Positions 1 to 6,229 of a stretch of DNA of 6,336 bases are shown piece by piece. How positions within the stretch are numbered: position 1 is the stretch's first letter; each line of letters starts with the position of its first letter. The DNA is from an uncultured Porphyromonas sp. (GTDB lineage: Bacteria; Bacteroidota; Bacteroidia; Bacteroidales; Porphyromonadaceae): the NCBI GenBank assembly GCA_900546675.1, contig URDQ01000088.1, forward strand, positions 1-6,336, read 5' to 3'. The position numbers and the translations under genes were made by a program. The notes beneath the pieces were generated by a model. It was not told the DNA's origin, searched no databases, and saw only the letters and a list, made by a program, of their open reading frames with translations.

Positions 1-92
1 TTTATCAGAAGCTCGATGAAACCAATTCAGTTGCATTTGATAGTTGAATCTACGTTGCGGAGTGCGGTGTCTCCACTATAAAAAATAAAGTG

Positions 93-100
93 TATATTTG
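93..100 (+). promoter_or_regulatory. Bacteroidetes-type -7 promoter box
   Basis: TATATTTG fits the Bacteroidetes housekeeping -7 consensus TAnnTTTG exactly. It would place transcription start near 105-108, giving a leader of about 65 nt before the adhesin-like gene. A convincing -33 TTG/TTTG element is missing at the usual 19-21 bp spacing (the sequence there is GTGTCTC), so the promoter may be weak or activator-dependent. The exact box match and its placement support the call; no transcript data are available. Confidence 0.55.
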
Positions 101-105
101 GCTCG

Positions 106-135
106 CAGGAGGCATAGCTTGCGATGCTATACCTG
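106..135 (+). promoter_or_regulatory. 5' leader stem-loop of the adhesin-like gene
   Basis: The arms AGG-ATAGC (110-112 and 114-118) and GCTAT-ACCT (126-130 and 132-134) pair, with one C/A mismatch (113/131) and a 7-nt loop, TTGCGAT. CAGG (106-109) can alternatively close the stem with CCTG (132-135). The hairpin begins almost at the start site predicted from the -7 box. It leaves about 35 nt of AT-rich, apparently unstructured RNA before the ATG at 171. A role as a 5' mRNA stabiliser is inference. Confidence 0.4.
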
Positions 136-170
136 TAGTTATGTCACCAATTAACTAAACCACTATAATT

Positions 171-3100
171 ATGACGAGACAAATACTCCTATCCAGAGCT
201 AGGATCGTAGCTCTGATTATGGCGTGGAGCCTTTTCCTCTTCACTTCACAGAGGATCTTGGCCCAAGACACGCGTCTAGAGGTGACGATCACAGAGGCTG
301 GTAGACTAGCCGATCAGCTGGCGAGCAGTACGAGCGTAGAGACACTTATCGTCCGGGGTGTCCTCAACGATGCCGACCTTGGCACACTCGATGGCTTATC
401 ATCGCTCAAGCATGTAGACCTCTCGCAGGCAGACTTTGTTAACTCTCAGGGAGCTCCGGAGGGTACACTGCCCAGCTATAAGTTCTATGGCAACAAGCAC
501 TTTGAGACCTTCTCACTACCCCGTAATATCACAACGGTTGGAGCCTCCTGCTTCTTCAAGTGTAGTGCTCTTAAGGAGGTGACCCTGCCAGAAGGGCTTC
601 AGAAGCTAAACGCTAAGGTCTTTATGAGCTGCTACCTCTTGGAGCGGATCAACCTCCCGAACAGCCTTGAGTCCATAGGCGAGATGGCATTCTACAAAAC
701 GGGTTTGACATCGCTCCCAGAGAGCTCTACTCTAAAGAATATAGGCAAGACCTGCTTCTGGGGCAGTAAGCTACAAGATGTGCGCTTAGGGAGAGCCCTC
801 GAGAGTATTGGCGATGCGGCTTTTGGCGGATGTACAGAGCTTAAAATCATCTCTGTATCATCGCTCAATGCCTCTTTTAGTGCCGAGGAGGGGGTACTCT
901 TTGACAAGGCAAAAGGGACGCTCTTCGTCTATCCAGCCGCTGCAGAGCGTACCAGCTATCAGACGCCTACGACGGTAACCACCATCAAGCCGTCAGCTTT
1001 CGAGAGTACACAAAGCTTAGAGACGCTGATTATCTCGGAGGGAGTCGTTGATATACCCAATAGCTTTTGTGCCTCAGCGGCAAAGCTTACGAAGATATAC
1101 CTTCCCTCGACTGTTGCGACAGTTGACGTGGGAGCTTTTGACAACTGTAAGGAGCTGGCAGAGTTTCACATTCGGGCAGTGGAGCCACCCACAGCTGAGA
1201 CTGGAGCTTTTGGTGTGATGTTTCCCAACTATAAGATGAATCTCTTCGTCCCCGTTGGGAGCAAAGCTCTCTATCAAGCCGTAAAAGTGTGGGATGACGC
1301 ATTCCTCTCTATCAGCGAGGAGGGAGATCCGCTACAAGATGAGCAGATCGTCCTCGTCTCTGCAAAGCAAAAGGGCGAATATATCGGTCTGAATATGACT
1401 GCCGATGGGGATATCACGGTCACGGGAGCCTCTTACGACTCACCTGGTTACTACAAGCTAGAGGAGTCGACGATTACTATTACAGGCAAGGTTAAGAAGC
1501 TAGACTGCTCTAGCAATAAGCTCCTCACAGTCGATGCGAGCAAGGCTCTGAGTCTAGAGCAGCTCCTCGTAGATGACAATGAAATCACCTCAATCACTCT
1601 AGGTGAGCTACCTAACTTGGTACGTCTCTACGTCGGCTCTAACAATCTGACGTCGATAGACCTCAGTGGTCTTCCTCAGTTAGCTGACTTTAGTTGCTGG
1701 GGCAATAAGCTTGTCTCTATAGACCTGAGTCACAATGCTAACTTGGGTTCTCTCGTTTGCCGAGAGAATCTCTTGACCGGTACGCTAGACCTGTCGCACT
1801 GCCCGCTACTGCAAGAGCTTAGTTGCTTCAACAACCACATTGAGGAGATCAAGCTAGCCTCTCTCAACCGGTTAGGGCATCTAGAGATACAGCGCAATAA
1901 GATCAAGGGCGATGCGATGATACAGCTCTTGAGTGCGCTGCCAGAGTATCGCGCCTTCGCTGCAGATGATTGGGATGACTATATGGGGCTTAACCCACAG
2001 GGCATCTATCTGCTGGAAAAAACGGATCTAGAGGGCAACTTTGCCTACGAAGATGAGGTGGCGATAGCTACTGCCAAGGGGTGGCCCGTCTACTCAATGA
2101 ATATAGAGATGTATGGTGAGGAAAAGCCTCAGCCATACAGTGGTGAGAAGAGATCTACGTCCGAAGCTCCTCATCGCATAGCGTATGGATTCTTCCAGAG
2201 CAACCAGCAGTTTGGAGCAGGGCAGTACGGCTTCGGCCACTTCTACCTAGATGATCCAGAGAAAACGGAGCGTGATCTCACTTTTGGTAACGATGAGGGA
2301 GTCTATGCTGGAGCAGCTTGTGACGGCATCATCTATGCCTGCACTTATGTCTATACTAGTCAGAGAGGACCACGCCCTGAGTGGTTTATCTCTTACAATG
2401 TACGCACTAAGGAGCGCAAAAATATCGGCCGATGGGCAGACCCAGAGGATTTTGGTGCACGGGTGCTCGATATGACTTACGACTATACGACGCACAAGAT
2501 GTATGCCACCACATTCTCCGCAGGGAGTGCTAGACTAGTTGAGGTAGATTTAGCGACTGGAGCCTTTAAGGAGGTTTGCCAATTAGAGTCTACCTGTGGT
2601 CCTCTGGCGGTAAACAGTCGTGGGGAGTTCTATGCGCTCACTTCCGCTGGGGTACTTAACAAGATAGATCCCGCCAGTGGTAAGCTTGAAGAGGTGATCG
2701 ATCCTCAGCTAGGAGGAGTACTGAGCAATCAGTCGCTTGAGTTCGACCGTACAGACGGCGATCTCCTCTACTGGGTTGCTACCACCTCTACGATGAGTGA
2801 CAAGAATGCTCAGCTGGTACGCTTTGACCTCTCTACGCCTGCTACTCCTACGGTCAAGTCGCTCGGCAAGGTGGGCGAAAAAGTGATGCTACAAGCACTC
2901 TTTATTCCGTTTGCTCAGGGTGGCAATGAGGCTCCTGCGGCTGTATCTGACTTAGTCGCAGAGGCTGATGTGAGTAGCGCACTGGTAGCCACTGTTCAGT
3001 GGCAGAATCCCGCTAAGACTTTCTCAGGCAAGCCCCTCTCAGCACTCTCTTCTGTCAAGCTCTATCGCAATGGCGTAGAGATCCACTCTTTTGCCGATGC

Positions 3101-4271
3101 TACTCCTGATCAGCTCCTCACGTATGAGGACAAAGAGGTGCCACAGGCTGGTGAATACCTTTACACCGTCTCTGCTCTCAATGATGCTGGCGAAGGTGAG
3201 CGCACCTCCATATCTCTATGGGTAGGCTTAGACGCTCCTGCTCAGGTGACAGATATAGAGCTGATGACGACCGATGGATCGAAAGAGGTGCTGCTCACAT
3301 GGCAAGCACCCAAGGTGGGAGCACATGGAGCTACTATCAATAAGGACAAACTCTCTTACGATCTCTATCGCTCCGATAGTACAGAGCCCATTGCCAAGGC
3401 TGTTAAGGAGCTTCGCTACAGCGATAAGAGCATCTCTGAGCTCTCGGGATACTACTATACTATCAAGGCTATCAACGAAGCTGGCGAAAGTACGACACAC
3501 AGCGACTGGGTCGTAGCTGGTCCTGCTCTCACGCCTCCTGTCGAGGAGACTTTCGAGGGAGAGGAGTATGCTAAGCGCTGGAGGCTCATCGATGGTAACC
3601 ATGACGGCTGGAGCTGGTTTGTCAATAGTGACTTTACTGGACAGATATTCAACGACGTGGCCGATGCCATAGAGTACATTATCAATCCTACGCTTACGCC
3701 TACCTATGTAGTGGCTACCGATGAATGGTTGATCTCTCCGCCTATCACTTTTGACAAGGACAAGCGCTGCAAGATCACCTTCCGTGCTCGTGCTATCTCG
3801 GAGGAGACGATTGAGATTACTATAGGCAAAAACAACAATGTGACAGACCAAACGAAGATGACTAATATAGTCATCCCTGCAGGCACTGCCAATGACGATG
3901 GTGTGATAGAGCTACAAAGCTACGAGGCTATAGTAGACATCCCCGAGGGTGTCTCCTCTATCGGAATGCATCTCATATCACCGATCAATCAGAACCGCTA
4001 CGCTTGTCTCCAAATCACGAATATTAAGCTAGAGCAGGTCAAGGGTAATGCTGTTACCGTCCCCACGAATAGTGCTATCACACTAACGCAGGAGGATGGA
4101 CTCTGTACAATCCACGGGGACTTCCTAGCGGTGACGCTATACAGTCTCTCTGGAGAGGTATTCCAGTCTACTACGGAGCGTGAGATAGATATGCGACCGC
4201 TACCACGTGGCAGCTATATCATCGCTGTGAGTAGCAGTGAAGGAATCACCTCCTTCAAGGTCGTTCGCTAG
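171..4271 (+). CDS. Large secreted leucine-rich-repeat / FN3 / adhesin mosaic protein with T9SS sorting tail
   Basis: This is probably a surface-exposed adhesin or ligand-binding protein. Residues 1-31 form a signal peptide: a basic N-terminus (R3, R9, R11), a hydrophobic core at about 12-26, and predicted cleavage at ILA|Q32. Residues about 70-385 are BspA-type (LRR_5) repeats, with units such as LPEGLQKLNAKVF, ending in the usual cap (LFVPVGSKALYQ). Residues about 435-585 are a second LRR array of about 21-residue units (LDCSSNKL, LYVGSNNLTSIDLSGL, FSCWGNKLVSIDLS). Residues about 660-915 are rich in short strands resembling a beta-propeller (IDPASGKLEEV, VDLATGAFKEV). Residues about 921-1018 and 1022-1117 are two FN3-like domains, each ending in YTVSALNDAGEG or YTIKAINEAGES. 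Residues about 1122-1290 resemble a cleaved-adhesin/choice-of-anchor-J domain (WRLIDGNHDGWSWF, DEWLISPPI). Residues about 1298-1366 form a T9SS type A-like tail (LYSLSGEVFQ, LPRGSYIIAV, final KVVR). The ATG at 171 gives the complete signal peptide; no Shine-Dalgarno is seen, as is usual in the phylum. The ligand is unknown, and domain names rest on recognition by eye. Confidence 0.93.
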   Translation: MTRQILLSRARIVALIMAWSLFLFTSQRILAQDTRLEVTITEAGRLADQLASSTSVETLIVRGVLNDADLGTLDGLSSLKHVDLSQADFVNSQGAPEGTLPSYKFYGNKHFETFSLPRNITTVGASCFFKCSALKEVTLPEGLQKLNAKVFMSCYLLERINLPNSLESIGEMAFYKTGLTSLPESSTLKNIGKTCFWGSKLQDVRLGRALESIGDAAFGGCTELKIISVSSLNASFSAEEGVLFDKAKGTLFVYPAAAERTSYQTPTTVTTIKPSAFESTQSLETLIISEGVVDIPNSFCASAAKLTKIYLPSTVATVDVGAFDNCKELAEFHIRAVEPPTAETGAFGVMFPNYKMNLFVPVGSKALYQAVKVWDDAFLSISEEGDPLQDEQIVLVSAKQKGEYIGLNMTADGDITVTGASYDSPGYYKLEESTITITGKVKKLDCSSNKLLTVDASKALSLEQLLVDDNEITSITLGELPNLVRLYVGSNNLTSIDLSGLPQLADFSCWGNKLVSIDLSHNANLGSLVCRENLLTGTLDLSHCPLLQELSCFNNHIEEIKLASLNRLGHLEIQRNKIKGDAMIQLLSALPEYRAFAADDWDDYMGLNPQGIYLLEKTDLEGNFAYEDEVAIATAKGWPVYSMNIEMYGEEKPQPYSGEKRSTSEAPHRIAYGFFQSNQQFGAGQYGFGHFYLDDPEKTERDLTFGNDEGVYAGAACDGIIYACTYVYTSQRGPRPEWFISYNVRTKERKNIGRWADPEDFGARVLDMTYDYTTHKMYATTFSAGSARLVEVDLATGAFKEVCQLESTCGPLAVNSRGEFYALTSAGVLNKIDPASGKLEEVIDPQLGGVLSNQSLEFDRTDGDLLYWVATTSTMSDKNAQLVRFDLSTPATPTVKSLGKVGEKVMLQALFIPFAQGGNEAPAAVSDLVAEADVSSALVATVQWQNPAKTFSGKPLSALSSVKLYRNGVEIHSFADATPDQLLTYEDKEVPQAGEYLYTVSALNDAGEGERTSISLWVGLDAPAQVTDIELMTTDGSKEVLLTWQAPKVGAHGATINKDKLSYDLYRSDSTEPIAKAVKELRYSDKSISELSGYYYTIKAINEAGESTTHSDWVVAGPALTPPVEETFEGEEYAKRWRLIDGNHDGWSWFVNSDFTGQIFNDVADAIEYIINPTLTPTYVVATDEWLISPPITFDKDKRCKITFRARAISEETIEITIGKNNNVTDQTKMTNIVIPAGTANDDGVIELQSYEAIVDIPEGVSSIGMHLISPINQNRYACLQITNIKLEQVKGNAVTVPTNSAITLTQEDGLCTIHGDFLAVTLYSLSGEVFQSTTEREIDMRPLPRGSYIIAVSSSEGITSFKVVR

Positions 4272-4325
4272 TAAAGAGTTCCTAGTCCGACCCACAAGGG
4301 GTCGATTAATGGGCGACGTCTTGTC

Positions 4326-4361
4326 CCCCCAGTCGGAGGGCGTAGCCCGAACGACTGGGGG
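4326..4361. repeat. Central GC-rich hairpin of the palindromic element
   Basis: CCCCCAGTCG (4326-4335) pairs perfectly with CGACTGGGGG (4352-4361). The 16-nt interior holds a second small stem, GGGC-GTA-GCCC (4338-4348). It is very GC-rich but has no following T-tract on either strand, so it is not a typical intrinsic terminator. In RNA it would form a stable nested stem, either as the core of the repeat element or as a barrier to 3' exonucleases for the adhesin-like gene's message. Confidence 0.6.
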
Positions 4362-4369
4362 AGCCGATG

Positions 4370-4382
4370 GCTACACCCCGCA
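4370..4382 (+). repeat. 13-bp direct repeat, copy 1
   Basis: GCTACACCCCGCA occurs here, inside the palindromic element, and again at 4622-4634. In both places CGACC follows closely, after 3 bp here (4386-4390) and after 5 bp in the second copy (4640-4644). A 13-bp match is unlikely by chance within 540 bases, and suggests copies of a repeat family or a duplicated fragment. Confidence 0.45.
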
Positions 4383-4501
4383 TAACGACCTCCCCTCGTG
4401 GGAGGTCGGACTATATATAGCTAAGGTCGTTGATATGCAAGGCGTTATGCACATCTTCAAGCTTTTGTGTCACTAGCTTACATAGGAGTAATAAAGATGA
4501 G

Positions 4502-4549
4502 GAGGGCTCAACTGCAGATATAGCGGTTGAGCCCTCTCTTACCATTTTG
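4502..4549. terminator. Strong, probably bidirectional intrinsic terminator between convergent genes
   Basis: GAGGGCTCAAC (4502-4512) pairs perfectly with GTTGAGCCCTC (4526-4536). Three further pairs (TGC with GCG, including one G-U) extend the stem to 14 bp with a 7-nt loop, AGATATA. On the plus strand it is followed by TCTTACCATTTTG, a broken T-rich run. On the minus strand the bases after the stem read CTCATCTTTATT, also T-rich. It can therefore serve the adhesin-like gene, which ends 230 bases upstream, and catch minus-strand read-through from the opposing gene. The stem is clear; bidirectional use is inferred from the flanks and the convergent layout. Confidence 0.75.
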
Positions 4550-4621
4550 CTACCTCTGACCGATTAGGTAGTAAGACAATTATTGCTGTCCGATAAAAGT
4601 CAAAAAGTCCATATCTTAAAC

Positions 4622-4634
4622 GCTACACCCCGCA
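4622..4634 (+). repeat. 13-bp direct repeat, copy 2
   Basis: GCTACACCCCGCA is identical to 4370-4382, with CGACC following at 4640-4644. Similarity outside these blocks is low, so this is at best a short conserved core of a larger, diverged repeat. A looser relative, GTACACCCTCGTG, lies at 4741-4753. Confidence 0.4.
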
Positions 4635-4758
4635 ACCAGCGACCATTACACGATCTCTCCCGTGAAACTTGGGTTATGTAAGATCGTGAGACTGAATAGG
4701 TGGCAGCAGCTCTAGGAGCTAAGGACTAGTCTTCGAAGGGGTACACCCTCGTGTCTCG

Positions 4759-4785
4759 GCACAGCTTGACTACCGCAAGCTGTGC
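4759..4785 (-). terminator. Stem-loop just after the minus-strand gene, possible 3' end signal
   Basis: GCACAGCTTG (4759-4768) and CAAGCTGTGC (4776-4785) form a perfect 10-bp stem with a 7-nt loop. It lies 26 bases beyond the stop codon of the minus-strand gene, where a terminator or 3' stabilising hairpin would be expected. The bases after the stem on the minus strand (CGAGACACGAGGG) contain no T-tract. A classical intrinsic terminator is therefore doubtful, and the hairpin at 4502-4536 may be the real stop. Confidence 0.4.
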
Positions 4786-4811
4786 GACAAGCCAGCGCAG
4801 AGATCTCGACT

Positions 4812-6122
4812 CTAGAGTATGACCCTGTAAGTGCGTCCCAGCAAGGAGACTACATAAACAGCGCTAGGCTCCACGCTGAGTACGAAGGAGTGCGCTGAGA
4901 TTACCTCCCTAGCGATAAGACCTCCATCTACGGCATAGACTGAGACTAGCTCGCCTATGGGTGCATTGTCTATGATGATCTGCCCATTATGTCCGTATAT
5001 AGATGGGTTATTAGCCTCTACCTGATCGGTACTTTGAGGTGTCGGAGTGATCCGAATCGTGTCCTTATCGTTTTGTCCCTTATTATCACCAGCTCGTAGT
5101 ACAGAGCCTGCTGTGATAACGAGCGTAGCTCCATCATCTGGAAGGCGTACTCCACCAAAGTCACAAGCGACGATCCACCAGACATCATCATGCGTCAATG
5201 TCGGTGTCACCTCTTTGATCAGACTCTTATCGGCGTAAGAGAATAGCTGTATCTTAGGATTATCAGACAGCTTGATTGGCTCATTGTAGTAGAAGTACAC
5301 TTCGTTGAGTATCTCTAGAGGCGTAGTCCCATCAAAGAGACTGCACTTTACGAAGCAGAGCGAAGGGGTCTGGTCTGGAGCTTCAGATGGAGGAGTGGCA
5401 GCACCTCCGATGAAGTTCACGCTACTCTCAGCATTTGTGATGTCTGTACGGAATCGTGGCGTCATGCTCCCCTCGGGCAGTGTGAAGGTGTAGTGTACAC
5501 CCTCCTCAAAGTCCACGTACTTATCAAAGTGTGCATGCATCTGACCTAAGTCCCAGTCCCATGTGATGTTGACAGGAATGCTCTTGATGGGTACACCCTC
5601 TCGATAGAGTGTAGCGATAGGAGTGCCTAGAGGCTCGGTCTCCGTGTCGTAGTAAAAGCTAATCAAGTTGGTATACCCGACGGTATCTCCCTCCTGGATA
5701 GAGCAATCCCTAGTAATTATGTACTCAGGTACCGTAAAGGGTGTGACGTAGCTATCCATCACAATAGTTGGCTGGCTCTGGGTATAAATAGCACCCGCAG
5801 GCACCTCCAACTTGTAGGACTTGCCTTTTGGCAGAATCGTCTTGTCGAAGAGGATGGCAGCCTGACTTTGGCCACGGGCATCACCCATCGTGATGACACC
5901 CTCTGCCATACGCTCTCCATCACAAGTGATCGTGGCTTTGGCACCATCAGAGATGGCGATAGCAACGGAGAAGTCGAGATAAACCACCTCGATCGGTTCA
6001 TAGACGAGGCGGTTCTCGATACTATTCCCCACAGGTAGTAGCTTGTCTGTACTACCGGCATAGAGAGGCTTGACGAGCAACATGGAGAGCCCGACTAAGC
6101 AACATAGTAGTAATTTCTTCAT
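4812..6122 (-). CDS. Secreted protein with three Ig-like modules and a Bacteroidetes C-terminal tail domain
   Basis: This is a predicted exported protein of unknown function. Residues 1-22 form a signal peptide (MKK, a leucine-rich core, likely cleavage LYA|G23). The cysteines at 7 and 8 lack a lipobox context, so a lipoprotein is unlikely. The body holds three similar modules of roughly 105-110 residues. Each has an early aromatic strand (EVVYLDFS at 45-52, LISFYYD at 153-159, EVYFYYNEPI at 274-283) and a late turn-strand motif (LPKGKSYKLEVPAGAI at 97-112, FEEGVHYTFTLPEGSM at 205-220, LPDDGATLVITAGSVL at 327-342). This resembles bacterial Ig-like (Big_5-type) beta-sandwiches, though the family is named from memory. 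Residues about 372-436 form a tail (GQIIIDNAPIGELVSVYAVDG, ending YRVIL) like T9SS type A or DUF6383-type tails. The ATG at 6122 gives the full signal peptide; no Shine-Dalgarno is seen. A surface or matrix structural role is inference. Confidence 0.9.
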   Translation of the reverse strand: MKKLLLCCLVGLSMLLVKPLYAGSTDKLLPVGNSIENRLVYEPIEVVYLDFSVAIAISDGAKATITCDGERMAEGVITMGDARGQSQAAILFDKTILPKGKSYKLEVPAGAIYTQSQPTIVMDSYVTPFTVPEYIITRDCSIQEGDTVGYTNLISFYYDTETEPLGTPIATLYREGVPIKSIPVNITWDWDLGQMHAHFDKYVDFEEGVHYTFTLPEGSMTPRFRTDITNAESSVNFIGGAATPPSEAPDQTPSLCFVKCSLFDGTTPLEILNEVYFYYNEPIKLSDNPKIQLFSYADKSLIKEVTPTLTHDDVWWIVACDFGGVRLPDDGATLVITAGSVLRAGDNKGQNDKDTIRITPTPQSTDQVEANNPSIYGHNGQIIIDNAPIGELVSVYAVDGGLIAREVISAHSFVLSVEPSAVYVVSLLGRTYRVIL

Positions 6123-6163
6123 AGCGATGAGGCGTTAAAGGGTTAATAGTAAAGCATCCGTGT

Positions 6164-6224
6164 GAAGAGGCTAGGAAGCTCACTATAACTTCTGAGCTGT
6201 TCCTTTAATTAGGATAACCTCTTC
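6164..6224 (-). promoter_or_regulatory. 5' leader nested stem-loop of the minus-strand gene
   Basis: GAAGAGG (6164-6170) pairs with CCTCTTC (6218-6224). Inside it, AGGAAGCTC (6173-6181) pairs with GAGC (6194-6197) and TTCCT (6200-6204) around a 2-nt bulge. The result is an extended hairpin of about 61 nt. Its outer edge coincides with the transcription start predicted from the -7 box at 6230-6237, so the message would start with the stem. About 41 nt of weakly structured RNA then leads to the ATG. Confidence 0.45.
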
Positions 6225-6229
6225 GATGG

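Larger units (their letters stand above)
4283..4413. repeat. 131-bp palindromic element with inverted terminal hairpins (BIME- or MITE-like)
   Basis: The ends are perfect 10-bp inverted repeats: TAGTCCGACC (4283-4292) and GGTCGGACTA (4404-4413). The similarity goes further, because each end is itself a hairpin. The left one is CGACCC-ACAAG-GGGTCG (4288-4304). The right one, read on the minus strand, is CGACCTCCC-ACGAG-GGGAGGTCG (4408-4386). The two differ by one loop base and by a 3-bp extension present in both arms of the right stem, so pairing is kept. A third hairpin lies between them (4326-4361). The outer TA on both sides could be a target duplication or part of the repeat. The element starts 11 bp after the adhesin-like gene's stop codon. 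It could be a REP/BIME pair, a non-autonomous transposon remnant, or a structured 3' UTR. The pairing is certain; the class is inference. Confidence 0.6.
4550..4811. other. Non-coding intergenic stretch with several small hairpins
   Basis: No credible reading frame, tRNA or promoter box was seen in this stretch of about 260 bases. It holds several short inverted repeats: CTACCT/AGGTAG (4550-4555 with 4566-4571), CACGATCT/AGATCGTG (4649-4656 with 4681-4688, enclosing a possible CCC/GGG inner pair), AGCTC-TAG-GAGCT (4708-4720), and the stronger stem at 4759-4785. It also carries the second copy of the 13-bp direct repeat. It could be a long 3' untranslated region of the minus-strand gene, decayed repeat sequence, or an unrecognised small RNA. 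Nothing visible decides between these. Confidence 0.4.

Noticed and set aside
36..39. TTTG as the -33 element of the adhesin-like gene's promoter.
   Set aside because: It is 53 bp from the -7 box at 93-100, far beyond the usual 19-21 bp spacing.
1..81. Possible 3' end of an upstream gene (open frames 3-47, ending FDS-stop, and 1-81, ending SPL-stop).
   Set aside because: Only 14 or 26 codons are visible, both frames are equally possible, and nothing in them is recognisable. The window edge prevents a decision.
2251..2475. Plus-strand 74-codon frame in another frame of the adhesin-like gene.
   Set aside because: It is embedded in the real reading frame, with no independent start signal and no recognisable sequence.
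3228..3851. 207-codon open frame on the minus strand inside the adhesin-like gene.
   Set aside because: It lies wholly antisense to well-supported FN3 and adhesin domains, has no signal or motif and no promoter of its own. It is best explained as a codon-bias shadow.
4326..4361. Intrinsic terminator at the central GC-rich hairpin.
   Set aside because: No T-tract follows on either strand; the stem at 4502-4536 is the better terminator.
4283..4413. CRISPR array or riboswitch.
   Set aside because: There are no regularly spaced identical repeats. The element lies downstream of one gene and far from the start of the other, so it cannot act as a 5' leader switch for either.
4237..4476. 79-codon frame starting at GTG, overlapping the end of the adhesin-like gene and reading through the palindromic element.
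   Set aside because: It begins inside the adhesin-like gene, and most of its sequence comes from the inverted-repeat element and the bases after it. No domain is visible. A gene caller may annotate it, but openness through GC-rich hairpins is weak evidence.
6101..6122. Lipoprotein signal (CC at residues 7-8) in the minus-strand gene.
   Set aside because: The cysteines sit inside the hydrophobic core near the N-terminus with no L-[AS]-[GA]-C pattern, and a normal signal peptidase I site follows at residue 22.
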